DNA of 64,000 nucleotides from Bacillota bacterium (GTDB taxonomy: Bacteria; Bacillota; Clostridia; Acetivibrionales; DSM-1351). The translations under genes were made by a program, and so were the position numbers. The DNA lies in the NCBI GenBank assembly GCA_023400235.1, contig JAEXFI010000009.1:1-64000 (forward strand). Reading direction: 5' to 3'. This document shows, piece by piece, positions 1-9,941 of the stretch. Positions within the stretch are counted from its first letter, which is position 1. The number at the start of each line of letters is the position of its first letter. The notes below the pieces were generated by a model. The model was not told where the DNA came from, did not search any database, and was given only the letters and a program-made list of their open reading frames with translations.

Positions 1-26
1 TTAAAATGCAAATCTGGCCTTTTTTT

Positions 27-269
27 AGAATATAGGAATTTATATATTTTAAAACAGGGATGAGATGCCCATAATACTGAGGTTGAGTGTGTACACCAGA
101 AAATTCCATTCTATATAAATTCCTATACTCGAGGTTTGGAAAAGGGGACTCCCCTTCCCGGGTTGAGGGGGTTCGTCGAAGGGGGAAGTAGTTCCCCCTA
201 GCGAATAAGAAAATTTGCTGCACTTCACACCAATAAGCACTGTAAAAACTGAGCGCAGCGAATTTTCTT
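27..269. repeat. Dispersed structured repeat, copy 1
   Basis: This non-coding element of about 243 bp recurs at 17745-18009 with near identity. It is built from four hairpins: a long-range stem (28-46 with 112-130), a G/C-rich hairpin (138-158), a second one (181-198), and a terminal stem (207-221 with 255-269). The 30-odd bases inside the last stem are identical in both copies, which suggests they matter as RNA or as a protein site. Copy 1 lacks a short internal hairpin insertion present in copy 2. The left edge directly follows a run of seven T's after GGCC, which looks like the tail of an intrinsic terminator lying mostly outside the window. The short reading frames across it are not convincing genes. 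The family is not identified; a non-autonomous mobile element or a mobile structured RNA is my inference. Confidence 0.8.
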
Positions 270-377
270 ACCCAAAAATGATAGCGCTAACATTAAACGT
301 AAAACTGTCAAAAAACTTAGCTTAAGGACTTCAATATATAATCTGAAAATAATATTTTGGTTTAAGAGGAGGCAACC

Positions 378-1718
378 ATGAGCACGGCAAATTTAATTCA
401 AACCGCCAGAGATACTGGTGACAGGATGACTGAAAAAGGAGTATTCAAGCCGGACAAAAAGAAAAGGGAGGGCTGCGTACTTTCACTGGACCCGGATAAG
501 CGCTTCCAGAAAATAATCGGTTTTGGGGGAGCCTTTACTGAGGCTGCGGCCTATACATATTCTAAAATGCAGCCTGAAAAAAGAGAGGAAATAATAAAAA
601 AGTATTTTGACCCTCAGCTTGGAATAGGATATTCAATGGGAAGGGTACATATTCATAGCTGTGACTTTGCTCTTGGCAATTATACGTATATAAAGGAAAA
701 TGACAGAGAATTGAAGACCTTTGATATTTCTCACGAGGACAAGTGGACGATTCCCATGATCAGAGATGCTGTAAATGCCAGGGGAGCTGGTATTTCACTT
801 CTGGCATCTCCCTGGAGTCCGCCGGCCTGGATGAAAACTAATAATGACATGAATAACGGAGGCCGGCTGAAGCCTGAGTACAGGGAGGTATGGGCAAATT
901 ATTATGTAAAGTACATAAAGGCCCTCAGGGAAAAAGGCTTGGACATATGGGCTGTAACCGTCCAAAATGAGCCGGCGGCAGTGCAGGTCTGGGATTCCTG
1001 TATTTTCTCCCCTGAAGAGGAGGGTACTTTTGTAAGGGACTATCTGGGGCCGATTCTTCATAAGTCAGGGCTTGAGGATGTAAAAATCTATATATGGGAT
1101 CATAACAGGGATCTTATGGTTGAGCGGGCCATAGGAACCCTGAAAGACCCTGAGACTTCAAAATATGTTTATGGCATAGCCAACCACTGGTATGTTTCAG
1201 AAGCCTTTGAAAATCTGTCAAGGGTACATGAACTATTTCCCCACAAGCATATATTATTTACGGAGGGCTGTCAGGAAGGCGGGGTCCATCTTGGCTCCTG
1301 GCTGACAGGAGAAAGGTACGGCAGGAATATGATAGGGGATTTCAACAACTGGCAGGAGGGCTGGCTGGACTGGAACCTTGTTCTTGATGAGAGGGGCGGA
1401 CCCAACCATGTGGGAAATTACTGTGATGCTCCTGTTATAGCTGATACAGTTACCCAGCAACTGCATTATAACAGCTCATACTATTATATCGGACAGTTCA
1501 GCAAGTATGTAAAGCCAGGTGCGGTGAGGATTCAGGTGACAGCCCACAGTGAGACTGTACTCGGGCATGTGGCGTTTATGAATGAGGATGGCACCGTGGC
1601 CCTGATAGTAATGAACGAATCGGACAGTGTACAAGGCTTTAATGCAAGCCTTGGTGAAGAATATCTGTGGCATTCACTGCCGGCCCACTCCATAGCAACT
1701 CTTGTCATTGAGCCTTAA
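378..1718 (+). CDS. GH30 family glycoside hydrolase (glucosylceramidase-like)
   Basis: This 446-residue retaining beta-glycosidase of family GH30 has no signal peptide, so it should act in the cytoplasm on imported oligosaccharides. The TIM-barrel signature near residues 46-55 (GFGGAFTEA) and the SPWSPPAWMK motif near 134-143 are typical of the GH30 glucosylceramidase/beta-glucosidase branch. The expected acid/base is E188 in VQNEP and the expected nucleophile E286 in FTEGC. The C-terminal beta domain (about 375-446) is present, so the protein is full length. The ATG follows a GAGGAGG site at a normal distance. It precedes a large phosphorylase gene on the same strand and a two-component system and ABC importer farther on, which suggests a role in beta-glucan oligosaccharide use. 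Exact linkage specificity (beta-1,3, beta-1,6 or beta-1,4) cannot be read from the sequence. Confidence 0.85.
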   Translation: MSTANLIQTARDTGDRMTEKGVFKPDKKKREGCVLSLDPDKRFQKIIGFGGAFTEAAAYTYSKMQPEKREEIIKKYFDPQLGIGYSMGRVHIHSCDFALGNYTYIKENDRELKTFDISHEDKWTIPMIRDAVNARGAGISLLASPWSPPAWMKTNNDMNNGGRLKPEYREVWANYYVKYIKALREKGLDIWAVTVQNEPAAVQVWDSCIFSPEEEGTFVRDYLGPILHKSGLEDVKIYIWDHNRDLMVERAIGTLKDPETSKYVYGIANHWYVSEAFENLSRVHELFPHKHILFTEGCQEGGVHLGSWLTGERYGRNMIGDFNNWQEGWLDWNLVLDERGGPNHVGNYCDAPVIADTVTQQLHYNSSYYYIGQFSKYVKPGAVRIQVTAHSETVLGHVAFMNEDGTVALIVMNESDSVQGFNASLGEEYLWHSLPAHSIATLVIEP

Positions 1719-1884
1719 AGCAGCATACAGGGCATCAAGCAGTCAGGTCTTAAAATGGACGAACCATGACTAAACAGTATTTGCAGACAGGGCGGCTGTC
1801 ATAAAACTGGATAAGGATATGGAGCACTTGATAGAAGTGGAACTGGAAGCAAAAAATCTTAGCAGCACTGTCCTGGGAGGAAAT

Positions 1885-4800
1885 ATGAAGCCAAACTATG
1901 TTTTTAACCATAAGAATGAATTTATTATTGAAAATTATGATAAAGCCAAGACCTTTGCCAGTTTTCTGCCGGGTATAGCCGGTATAGACGGTATTCCCAT
2001 GTGGGCGTTTTATGTTAACAGAGGACAGGTGATGGGCAGCTTCGGGATTAAGGACAGGGATGGTACGATTATGGAGTTTTTCCCTGCCCACACCATGTAT
2101 CAGAATATAGAAAGAAAAGGTTTCCGGACATTTATAAAGTACAAGGGCAGGATTCATGAAATCTTTTCTTCCTCGTCCGGCGACAAGTATAAAAGGAGCC
2201 TTGTTATTGAGAAGAATCGTGTAAGGGTGGTTGAAGAAAATCTTACACTTGGACTGAGGATTACAGTGACATACTTTACAATGCCGGGAGAAAGCTATGC
2301 TGCAATGGTCAGAAAACTGACCGTGGAAAGCCTTGACGGTCAGGACAGGGAGATAGAGCTTCTGGACGGCCTGCCCCAGCTTTTGCCTGTTGGAGCCACT
2401 AATGCCACCTATCAGGAAATGTCCAATCTGATGAAATCCTGGTATGAGGTATATAATACCCAAAACCGTATAGCCTATTATAAGGTCAGGGCTTCAACTG
2501 CAGATACCGTAGAGGTCAGCGAGTTTGAAGAGGGCAATTTTTACCTTTCCTTTTCTACTGAGAGTAACGGGCTTCTGCCTCCCATCTATGATATTGACCT
2601 GATTTTCGGATATAATACTGCACTTTCAAGGCCTGACGGCTGGGACTGCTCCATAGAGGAGCTGAACCAAAGAAAGCAGATTGCACAAAACAAGGTATCA
2701 GGCGGATTTTCGGCCATAAGGACTGTTGCAGGTGAAGGGCCCTTTGTTCTCTGGTCTGTAATTGGGCACATATCCGGCGTTGACAGGATAAATGCCCTGG
2801 GAAGGGCTTTCTGTCCGGAATTTATACAAAGGAAGGAAAAAGAAGCCGCAGAACTGGTAGAGGACCTGGTGGCTGATACATATACAAAGACTGCTGCAGG
2901 CATGTTTGATAAATATATTGACCAGTGCTATCTTGATAATATTTTAAGAGGAGGATATCCCCTCATATTCCCCGCCGGTGAAAAGAGCCATGTATATCAT
3001 GTTTTTTCCAGGAAGCACGGTGACCTGGAACGGGAGTACAATTTCTTTTCTCTGGAGCCTGCGCTGTATTCCCAGGGTAACGGTAACTTCAGGGATGTAT
3101 GCCAGAACAGGAGAAATGATGTATTGATCAAGCCCCAGGTGAAGGATTTCAATGTAAAGCACTTTATGAACCTGATACAGGCAGATGGCTATAATCCACT
3201 GTCTGTAAAGGGCTGCACCTTTACCCTTAAAAAGGACTGCTGGGGTGAACTGGAGGCCTTCCTTGAAACTCACAGAGAGGATATTTACAGGCTGGTTACG
3301 GGAAAATTCACTCCCGGCAGGCTCATGGGGTTTATTACTGAACAGGGCACCAGACTGAATATACCTAAGGAAGCTTTTTTGGAAAAGGTGCTGGAGAAGT
3401 CTGTACAGAATTTTGAAGCCCAATTCGGTGAGGGCTATTGGAGTGACCACTGGACCTATAATCTGGATTTGGTTGAAACCTATCTGACCATATATCCTGA
3501 TAACGAAGAGGATTTTTTATTTGAAGACAGGGATTACTGCTTCTATAAAAGTCCGGTATTCGTACTGCCAAGGACAGATAAATATGTTATTGCAGACGGG
3601 AAGGTCAGGCAATATGGGGCGGTAATTGAGGAAAAAGGCACGGAGGACACCAGGGAGGCTTGCTGGTTAAGGACAAAGCAGGGCAAGGGTGAGACTTATC
3701 ATACAAATCTGTTTGCAAAACTGCTGTTCCTGTCACTTGTGAAATTTGTCAGCCTGGATCCGGAGGGCATGGGAGTTGAAATCGAAGCTGGAAAACCGGG
3801 GTGGAATGACGCCCTGAATGGGTTGTCGGGATTATTCGGCTCCAGCCTTTGTGAAACTGCCGAGCTAATAAGAATAGTGGACTTTATCATTAAGAGCTGC
3901 CGGAAATATGAGAAAAATGTGTATCTGCCCGAGGAAATTACAAATCTGCTGCTAACAGCGGATGACCTTCTGACAAGGAACCTCTCCCAGGGACTTTCCG
4001 ATTTTGAGTATTGGGAGCTTGCAGCTGCTGCCAAGGAAAGCTACAGGTATGTCATACGCCAGGGCATAAGCGGTAAAGAGACGGCTTTAAACACAGGTGA
4101 CATACTGAAAATATTCCTGAAATTCAGAACAAAACTGGAGCGTGGGCTTGAAAAAGCTCTGACCTATGGTGCTGGAATATACCCCACCTACTTCACATAT
4201 AATGCTGCAAAGTATGAAATTGCTGAAAACAGAAAAAATCCTGTCAACGGTCATACAAATGTAAAAATTTTTGAATTTGAATGCCAGCCGCTGCCATTGT
4301 TTCTGGAGGGTCCCGCGCGAATAATGAAAATCGTGAACCAGAAGGAGACGGCCCTTGAACTTTATGATTCCATCCGCTCCAGTGATATTTTTGATAAGGG
4401 GCTGAAAATGTATAAAACCTCTGTTTCACTTGAGGACAGCAGCCCGGAAATAGGGCGTCTCAGAGCCTTTACGCCAGGCTGGCTGGAGAGGGAGGCTGTT
4501 TTCCTTCACATGGAATACAAGTATCTCTATGCAATGCTGCGGGCAGGCCTTTATGAGCAGTTTTTCAGTGACGTTACTACAATGCTGGTACCCTTTATGA
4601 AGCCTGAGGTGTATGGGAGAAGCACCCTGGAGAATTCCTCCTTTATTGCCAGCTCTGCAAATCCGGACGAAGGGGTGCATGGCCGTGGTTTTGTGGCAAG
4701 GCTCAGCGGCTCCACTGCTGAGATGCTGAGTATGTGGTTTCTGATGATGGCCGGCAGGGAGGTTTTCACCTTTGAGCAGGGGGAGCTTAGCTTTGAGCTT

Positions 4801-5055
4801 AGGCCGGTTTTGCCTGATTGGCTGTTTGATGCCCAGGGTGAAGTCAGCTTCAGGTTTCTTGGAGATATTCTGGTCAATTACAGCAATCCCCTCAGAAGGA
4901 GTACTTTTGGAGAGGATGGTGCCAAGCCGGCCAAATACATTTTACACTATAAGGACGGCTCTGTAAGGGAAGCAAAGGGGAGGTCCATTGCCGGGCCTCT
5001 GGCCAGGGACATACGGGAGGGCAGGATAGCCACGCTTGATGTGAGCCTGCAATAG
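1885..5055 (+). CDS. Large inverting glycoside phosphorylase, GH94/GH149/GH161-like
   Basis: A cytoplasmic protein of about 1056 residues of the cellobiose-phosphorylase superfamily. It has an N-terminal beta-sandwich (about 10-300), a linker, and an (alpha/alpha)6 barrel carrying the YWSDHWTYNLDLVE region. It is longer than the roughly 800-residue GH94 cellobiose or laminaribiose phosphorylases. It matches better the length of the GH149 and GH161 beta-1,3-glucan phosphorylases, so oligoglucan phosphorolysis to glucose 1-phosphate is the favoured role. That is inference from length and from the GH30/ABC context. The frame is open from ATG 1819, but that codon lies only 2 nt after AAGG. The ATG at 1885, preceded by GGGAGG, is the better start. 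The gap to the GH30 stop is 166 bp. Confidence 0.75.
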   Translation: MKPNYVFNHKNEFIIENYDKAKTFASFLPGIAGIDGIPMWAFYVNRGQVMGSFGIKDRDGTIMEFFPAHTMYQNIERKGFRTFIKYKGRIHEIFSSSSGDKYKRSLVIEKNRVRVVEENLTLGLRITVTYFTMPGESYAAMVRKLTVESLDGQDREIELLDGLPQLLPVGATNATYQEMSNLMKSWYEVYNTQNRIAYYKVRASTADTVEVSEFEEGNFYLSFSTESNGLLPPIYDIDLIFGYNTALSRPDGWDCSIEELNQRKQIAQNKVSGGFSAIRTVAGEGPFVLWSVIGHISGVDRINALGRAFCPEFIQRKEKEAAELVEDLVADTYTKTAAGMFDKYIDQCYLDNILRGGYPLIFPAGEKSHVYHVFSRKHGDLEREYNFFSLEPALYSQGNGNFRDVCQNRRNDVLIKPQVKDFNVKHFMNLIQADGYNPLSVKGCTFTLKKDCWGELEAFLETHREDIYRLVTGKFTPGRLMGFITEQGTRLNIPKEAFLEKVLEKSVQNFEAQFGEGYWSDHWTYNLDLVETYLTIYPDNEEDFLFEDRDYCFYKSPVFVLPRTDKYVIADGKVRQYGAVIEEKGTEDTREACWLRTKQGKGETYHTNLFAKLLFLSLVKFVSLDPEGMGVEIEAGKPGWNDALNGLSGLFGSSLCETAELIRIVDFIIKSCRKYEKNVYLPEEITNLLLTADDLLTRNLSQGLSDFEYWELAAAAKESYRYVIRQGISGKETALNTGDILKIFLKFRTKLERGLEKALTYGAGIYPTYFTYNAAKYEIAENRKNPVNGHTNVKIFEFECQPLPLFLEGPARIMKIVNQKETALELYDSIRSSDIFDKGLKMYKTSVSLEDSSPEIGRLRAFTPGWLEREAVFLHMEYKYLYAMLRAGLYEQFFSDVTTMLVPFMKPEVYGRSTLENSSFIASSANPDEGVHGRGFVARLSGSTAEMLSMWFLMMAGREVFTFEQGELSFELRPVLPDWLFDAQGEVSFRFLGDILVNYSNPLRRSTFGEDGAKPAKYILHYKDGSVREAKGRSIAGPLARDIREGRIATLDVSLQ

Positions 5056-5156
5056 CCCTTCAGCGTTCAAGGCTGTTAACCGGTACAGGCCGCCTGGACT
5101 GCCGTGATTCTGCCTGCCTGGTGGCATGTATTGGTGCATTTGTGTTATGTTAACGG

Positions 5157-5186
5157 TTGAAATAGTAATGTTTTCTAGTATATAAT
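5157..5186 (+). promoter_or_regulatory. Predicted sigma-A promoter for the two-component genes
   Basis: A TTGAAA hexamer (5157-5162) and a perfect TATAAT (5181-5186) are separated by 18 bp. They sit 59 bp upstream of the response regulator start, so the two regulatory genes can be transcribed independently of the phosphorylase gene. Confidence 0.55.
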
Positions 5187-5244
5187 GAAAATGGAATGCT
5201 GCTGATGAAAACTAACATTTAATATTATCCTGGAGGGAATAACA

Positions 5245-6798
5245 TTGGCTAAAGCATTATTGGTTGATGATGAGAAGTATATCAGGAATGGGATAAGAGC
5301 AATCATTTCAAGAACCCAGTCCATTTTTACGGAAATCGATGAATGTGCTAATGGGATAGAAGCTTTAAAAAAGCTGTCCGAGAACACATATGACCTGGTT
5401 ATTACCGACCTGCTTATGCCGCAGATAGATGGAATAGAGCTTGTAGCAAGGATTGACGGCATGGAATACAAGCCCTATACGGTAGTATTAAGCGGATATG
5501 ATGACTTCAAATACGCTCAGAAGGCAATCAAATATGGTGTTAAGGCATACCTCCTAAAGCCTGTGGACAGAAACGAGCTTCTGAATATAGTGAAAAAGGC
5601 TCAGGAAGAATATTATAAGAAGCAGCAGATGGATATAGCAGAAAATAACGGCAAAAGCCGGGAACTCATTTCAAACCAGTTCAAGCTGATGCTTCTGAGT
5701 GAAAATACCACCAGGGACGAGGAGGAAAGGCTGCTCCGAACCAGTGGCATGGATATGGAAACCCAGAACTACCGGGTTGTATCAGTTAATGCTTCAGAAA
5801 CCTACAACTGTGAAGATAAGCTGGAAAACAATCAAGGGCTTGTCTCAAATATAAAGAATTATTTGGCTGAAACCGAAACCTTTGGGTATTGTTTTCTGGA
5901 TAATAAGGACAATGCTGTAATGATTGCGGACTCCACAACGGATATTGAAAATCTGCTGGTGACTGTGGAGCGGTTATTCGGAACCACATGCACTGCCGGA
6001 GTGGGAAGGGACTTCAGCTCTGTTTCACCCATGCGCAGGTCTTACCAGGAATCTGATTATGCACTTAAATATAAGCTTTTGCTGCCTGACAGCTCTGTAA
6101 TATATTATTCGGAGCTTGAAGAGCCGGAGACGGGCTTTGTAATGCCCGTAAGGCAGGTGAAAAATCTTGCAGGTATGCTGGATACCGAGCGCAAGGATGA
6201 GCTTGGCAGGATTGTTAATCAGATATTTGATGAAAAGTCTCTCAGGAGGTATCATCTCCAGTATGCGGAAAAATTGGCGGAGCTTTTAAGAGCGGAGATA
6301 ATCGGCTACCTTTCCGAGCATATTCCCCATAAGATGGAATATATAAAGGAGCAGGAGAACAGCTTTAAGAGTATTTTTGAATTTTACAGTATTAATGACT
6401 ATACAAGACATATAAAAAAGCTTGTTTTAAATATAAATGAGGTGCTGCTGCAGTTTAAAAACATCTGTAATACAGACAAGTCCATTGAGACAGCGGTACG
6501 GTATGTTCAGGACAACTTCCGCAATGATTTGACCATGGCCCAGGTGGCCAACCACATCAGTTTGAATTATTCATACTTTTCAATCCTGTTCAAAGAGAAG
6601 ACAGGCATGAATTTTGTGGACTATCTCAGACTGATACGTATTGAAAAAGCCAAGGAATTATTACAGAATTCCATGTACAAAATTTATGAGGTTTCGGAAA
6701 TGGTAGGGTACGGCAATACAAAGCACTTTACTACTACTTTTCGCGCACTTACTGGTATTTCTCCCAAGGAGTACAGGGAAAAGCTGTATATCAACTAG
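5245..6798 (+). CDS. YesN-type response regulator with AraC DNA-binding domain
   Basis: A 517-residue two-component response regulator. Residues 1-120 form a CheY-like receiver with the acidic pair D8/D9, phosphoacceptor D55 in ITDLLMP, and conserved K105 in LLKPVD. The middle region is the poorly conserved linker usual for YesN proteins. The last 105 residues form an AraC/XylS double helix-turn-helix, ending in YGNTKHFTTTFRALTGISPKEYR. The start is TTG with GGAGGG just upstream; there is no better ATG. The cognate kinase begins 21 bp downstream. In this family the regulator normally activates a neighbouring carbohydrate ABC importer, here the genes at 8956-12632. Confidence 0.92.
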   Translation: MAKALLVDDEKYIRNGIRAIISRTQSIFTEIDECANGIEALKKLSENTYDLVITDLLMPQIDGIELVARIDGMEYKPYTVVLSGYDDFKYAQKAIKYGVKAYLLKPVDRNELLNIVKKAQEEYYKKQQMDIAENNGKSRELISNQFKLMLLSENTTRDEEERLLRTSGMDMETQNYRVVSVNASETYNCEDKLENNQGLVSNIKNYLAETETFGYCFLDNKDNAVMIADSTTDIENLLVTVERLFGTTCTAGVGRDFSSVSPMRRSYQESDYALKYKLLLPDSSVIYYSELEEPETGFVMPVRQVKNLAGMLDTERKDELGRIVNQIFDEKSLRRYHLQYAEKLAELLRAEIIGYLSEHIPHKMEYIKEQENSFKSIFEFYSINDYTRHIKKLVLNINEVLLQFKNICNTDKSIETAVRYVQDNFRNDLTMAQVANHISLNYSYFSILFKEKTGMNFVDYLRLIRIEKAKELLQNSMYKIYEVSEMVGYGNTKHFTTTFRALTGISPKEYREKLYIN

Positions 6799-6818
6799 CG
6801 GTCAGGGCGGAGGCAGTC

Positions 6819-8657
6819 ATGCGGATTAAGAAGCTGTTTATTTCATTGGTGGGATTCTTCAGTGGTCTGAGACTTGCTCACAAGCTCATGATAATTTATT
6901 CAATTGTTATTGGGCTTACCATTATAGTATTTGCCAGCCAGCTTATAAACGAAGCCAACAAATCCACTGAACTGGATTTGATAAGCGATTCCAGAGAACT
7001 GATGAAGGAAACCAGATACAGCATAGAAAGGGCAATTGACACCAGCTACAGAACTATAAATGCCATTTCCAGCGATTACGACACAATGGCCTATATAAAG
7101 GGCTGGGACAGGAGCGACCAGACCGGAGTTGTTGATTTCAGCATGGATTTGACAAAAAAAATACTTATGATTCGGAATCTCAGTCCGGATATATACCAAT
7201 TTCGCATTTATGTCAGCGACCCCCAATTCCCGGAGATAGGCTCCATCATATACAGTGATTCCCGCCTCAAGAACAGAGAGACAATAATAAGAGAAACCTC
7301 CGCCAATCCAAAAGGCTTCTGGCAGTTTGACCATATTGAGGAAAACTACAATACCGGCACCGTTCAAAGGAAAAGTGTGGTATCTCTCTTTATACCCTTG
7401 AGATATTCAAATTATAAAGAACTGGGCTTTATTGAGACAACCATGTATACCGATACATTTTTCAGACACATGTTCTCCCAGTCTGAAAGTCAGAATCTCA
7501 TGGCCTTTGTCATAGATAACAGGGGGAATATCATCTACGACAGCAAAAGTGCTTTTGCATCCAAATTCCAACTGGACCAGGCGGGCCTCAAAGCTCTTTA
7601 TGATGGCCGTGACCTGAAAAAGGGAGGCTCCGAGCTGCATATAAAACATGGAAATGTTCCAATGACACTTATTCACGACTATATTGAGCAGTTGGATTCA
7701 ACAATATGCTATGTGGTTACAAATGAAAGCATAAGGAAAAATCTCAGCAACACCAGAAACCTGATTATAGTTGAAAGCATCCTGGCAATGCTGGTAATGA
7801 GCGTGATTATATACTTCCTTACCAATATTCTGCTAGTAAAAATAAAGAAAATCATAGCTTCCATGAGAAAGGTGGAAAATGGCCGGCTGGATGTGCGGGT
7901 GGATATTTCAGGACAGGATGAGATGAGTGAACTATCCTTCCACTTCAACAGAATGGTCTCTAAGATAAGTGACTTGATTCAAGAGGTTGTAACAAAGCAG
8001 GAGGCCAAGAAAAATGCAGAGATACATGCTCTTTTTACACAAATCAATTCACATTTTATAATAAACACCCTGCAGAATATAAGCATGATGGCTGAGATAG
8101 ACCGCAACTATGGAGTGGCAGATGCCGTAAACTCTCTGGGCAAACTGCTGAGATACAGCATGAAATGGACAAAAGAACACGTCCGCCTGAAGGAAGAGCT
8201 GGATTATATCAAAAACTATATAATTCTTATGAACATCCGGTATGATTATGAAATAAGGCTGAATATACAGATTCCTTTGCAGCTGATGGATTTTGAGGTA
8301 TTGAAGATGATGCTGCAGCCGGCGGTGGAAAATGCCATCTATTACGGAATAGAGCCCCTTGGTCAAAATGGGGAGATAACTATTGCCGGTTATTCCCGGG
8401 AGGATTGCACCACCATTGAAATAACAGACAATGGTGTGGGTATGGACGAGGAAGCAATAGAAAAGGTAGTGGCGGCATTGGACTCGGATACGGCTGCGGA
8501 AACCAGGCGGGAAAAGAAGGGCAATGGAATCGGACTGAAAAATGTCAACCAGAGAATCAGACTGTTTTATGGTGCTCAATATGGTATCACCATAGCCAGC
8601 AGTAAGGGTGAATTCACCAAATTGACCATAAAGCTGCCGCCTGCTTCATCTAAATAG
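6819..8657 (+). CDS. YesM-type sensor histidine kinase
   Basis: A 612-residue membrane sensor kinase. A transmembrane segment (about 20-42) and a second one (about 308-336) enclose an extracellular sensing domain of about 265 residues. A HAMP domain follows (about 335-390), then the His_kinase domain with the phosphoacceptor H412 in QINSHFIINTLQ, and an HATPase domain containing QPAVENAIYYG (N box) and GNGIGLKN. This is the architecture of YesM-like kinases paired with YesN-like AraC regulators. The ATG follows GCGGAGG and lies 20 bp after the regulator stop, so the two are co-transcribed. The ligand is probably the oligosaccharide or its binding protein (inference). Confidence 0.92.
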   Translation: MRIKKLFISLVGFFSGLRLAHKLMIIYSIVIGLTIIVFASQLINEANKSTELDLISDSRELMKETRYSIERAIDTSYRTINAISSDYDTMAYIKGWDRSDQTGVVDFSMDLTKKILMIRNLSPDIYQFRIYVSDPQFPEIGSIIYSDSRLKNRETIIRETSANPKGFWQFDHIEENYNTGTVQRKSVVSLFIPLRYSNYKELGFIETTMYTDTFFRHMFSQSESQNLMAFVIDNRGNIIYDSKSAFASKFQLDQAGLKALYDGRDLKKGGSELHIKHGNVPMTLIHDYIEQLDSTICYVVTNESIRKNLSNTRNLIIVESILAMLVMSVIIYFLTNILLVKIKKIIASMRKVENGRLDVRVDISGQDEMSELSFHFNRMVSKISDLIQEVVTKQEAKKNAEIHALFTQINSHFIINTLQNISMMAEIDRNYGVADAVNSLGKLLRYSMKWTKEHVRLKEELDYIKNYIILMNIRYDYEIRLNIQIPLQLMDFEVLKMMLQPAVENAIYYGIEPLGQNGEITIAGYSREDCTTIEITDNGVGMDEEAIEKVVAALDSDTAAETRREKKGNGIGLKNVNQRIRLFYGAQYGITIASSKGEFTKLTIKLPPASSK

Positions 8658-8710
8658 GCGGCAGGCTTCTATAGAAGAATAATATATTTACATAATATAA
8701 ATGCATTGGA

Positions 8711-8876
8711 CCATATGCTTGTATGTGGGCATATGGACATGCTTTGTATATAACTAATGGGCAGTATATACAAACAGACTGCGTGAAGGTATATTAATTT
8801 TGTACAAAACAACCAAAAAAAACGAACCAAATCTAAAACCACTTACCTGTTTATATTCTCCCCCCTGCCTTATAAT
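8711..8876 (+). promoter_or_regulatory. Palindrome and probable activator-dependent promoter of the ABC operon
   Basis: The 298-bp gap before the permease gene holds an 8-bp perfect inverted repeat (CCATATGC at 8711-8718, GCATATGG at 8729-8736). Farther on lies a perfect TATAAT at 8871-8876 with no recognisable -35 hexamer. A good -10 with a poor -35 fits control by an AraC-type activator such as the adjacent YesN-like regulator. The palindrome could be its site or the end of the kinase transcript. Confidence 0.4.
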
Positions 8877-8955
8877 TAAATTACAAACTGATCGTCGGCC
8901 ACACAATTGCAGTTCTCGTATCCTTACTAATATTCTAAAAGACTGAGGAAGGTGT

Positions 8956-9927
8956 GTGTTTAATTTGTCTAATTTGTCTATTCCGGAAAAAAAAAATATA
9001 CCAGCAAAAAAAACCGGTATTTTTGGTATATTCTACAGGATGTGGGCGCAGAAGGATTTGCAGGCCATGGCTATTCCTGGTGTCATATGGATGATTATCT
9101 TCAATTTTATACCCATGTATTTTATTATAATATCGTTTATGCGGTACAATGTGGCAAAAGGTGTGCTCAATTCCAAATGGGTGGGCTTTGACAATTTCAT
9201 TGAGTTTTTTACGGATGAGCGCTTCTGGCTGGTAATGAAGGATACCTTCGGTTTGAATATATTAAGGCTCCTGGTGGGCTTTCCAATACCCATAATATTT
9301 GCCCTTCTCTTGAATGAACTGCTTTCCACCAGGTTCAAAAGGTTTGTCCAGACAGTTTCCTACCTGCCCCACTTTTTATCCTGGATCATAGTGGGAGGCA
9401 TCATGTACAACTGGCTGTCTGATTCCGGGCTCATAACCACTCTGCTGGTAAACCTGGGGATACTAAAGGAGCCCATTCACTTAATAGGTACTCCACAATA
9501 TTTCTGGGGTATACTTATAACCTCCGAAACGTGGAAGGAAATAGGCTGGAATGCAATCATATACATAGCTGCAATATCCGGCATAGACCCGAGCCTTTTT
9601 GAAGCAGCGGTAATTGACGGTGCAGGCAGATTCCGGAGAGTGTGGAATGTAATACTCCCTTCCATCAAAGGAACGGTGGCAGTTTTGCTTGTGCTTAACA
9701 TAGGAAACCTCCTGGGTTCAAATTTTGATCAGCTGTTTGTATTTTACAAGCCTGTACTGTACGACGTAATAGATGTAATAGACATATATGCCTATCGCCT
9801 GGGTATTGAAAACGGAAGGCTTTCATATGCAACAGCCGTGGGCCTGTTCAGGTCGGTATTTGCATTCATCCTTCTATACACTGCAAATAAGGCTTCAAAG
9901 AAACTGACAGACACATCACTGGTTTGA
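8956..9927 (+). CDS. Carbohydrate ABC transporter permease, LplB-like
   Basis: A 323-residue integral membrane protein of the CUT1 sugar importer class (LplB/YteP branch). About six membrane segments are visible. The family EAA loop appears as SLFEAAVIDGAGRFRRVWNVILPSI around residues 213-237, the site that docks the cytoplasmic ATPase. The start is GTG with GAGGAAGG in front; no ATG fits. It forms a pair with the next permease, whose start lies 14 bp after this stop. As usual for this class no dedicated ATPase is encoded nearby, so a shared MsmX-like ATPase elsewhere probably energises it. Substrate is inferred to be a beta-gluco-oligosaccharide from the GH30 and phosphorylase neighbours. 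Confidence 0.92.
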   Translation: MFNLSNLSIPEKKNIPAKKTGIFGIFYRMWAQKDLQAMAIPGVIWMIIFNFIPMYFIIISFMRYNVAKGVLNSKWVGFDNFIEFFTDERFWLVMKDTFGLNILRLLVGFPIPIIFALLLNELLSTRFKRFVQTVSYLPHFLSWIIVGGIMYNWLSDSGLITTLLVNLGILKEPIHLIGTPQYFWGILITSETWKEIGWNAIIYIAAISGIDPSLFEAAVIDGAGRFRRVWNVILPSIKGTVAVLLVLNIGNLLGSNFDQLFVFYKPVLYDVIDVIDIYAYRLGIENGRLSYATAVGLFRSVFAFILLYTANKASKKLTDTSLV

Positions 9928-9941
9928 TTGGAGGTTCAACA

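Noticed and set aside
27..269. Calling the structured repeat a HEARO/OMEGA RNA or an IS200/IS605 derivative
   Set aside because: The hairpin-rich, open-ended form invites it, but no nuclease or transposase gene is near and I could not match a diagnostic consensus, so it stays unassigned.
1750..2463. Long minus-strand ORF of 237 codons opposite the phosphorylase gene
   Set aside because: It lies wholly within the well-supported + strand phosphorylase, has no ribosome binding site and no recognisable domain; it is a shadow frame.
8633..8660. CTGCCGCC/GGCGGCAG stem over the histidine kinase stop as a terminator
   Set aside because: The stem is real but no T run follows, so it was not listed as a terminator.
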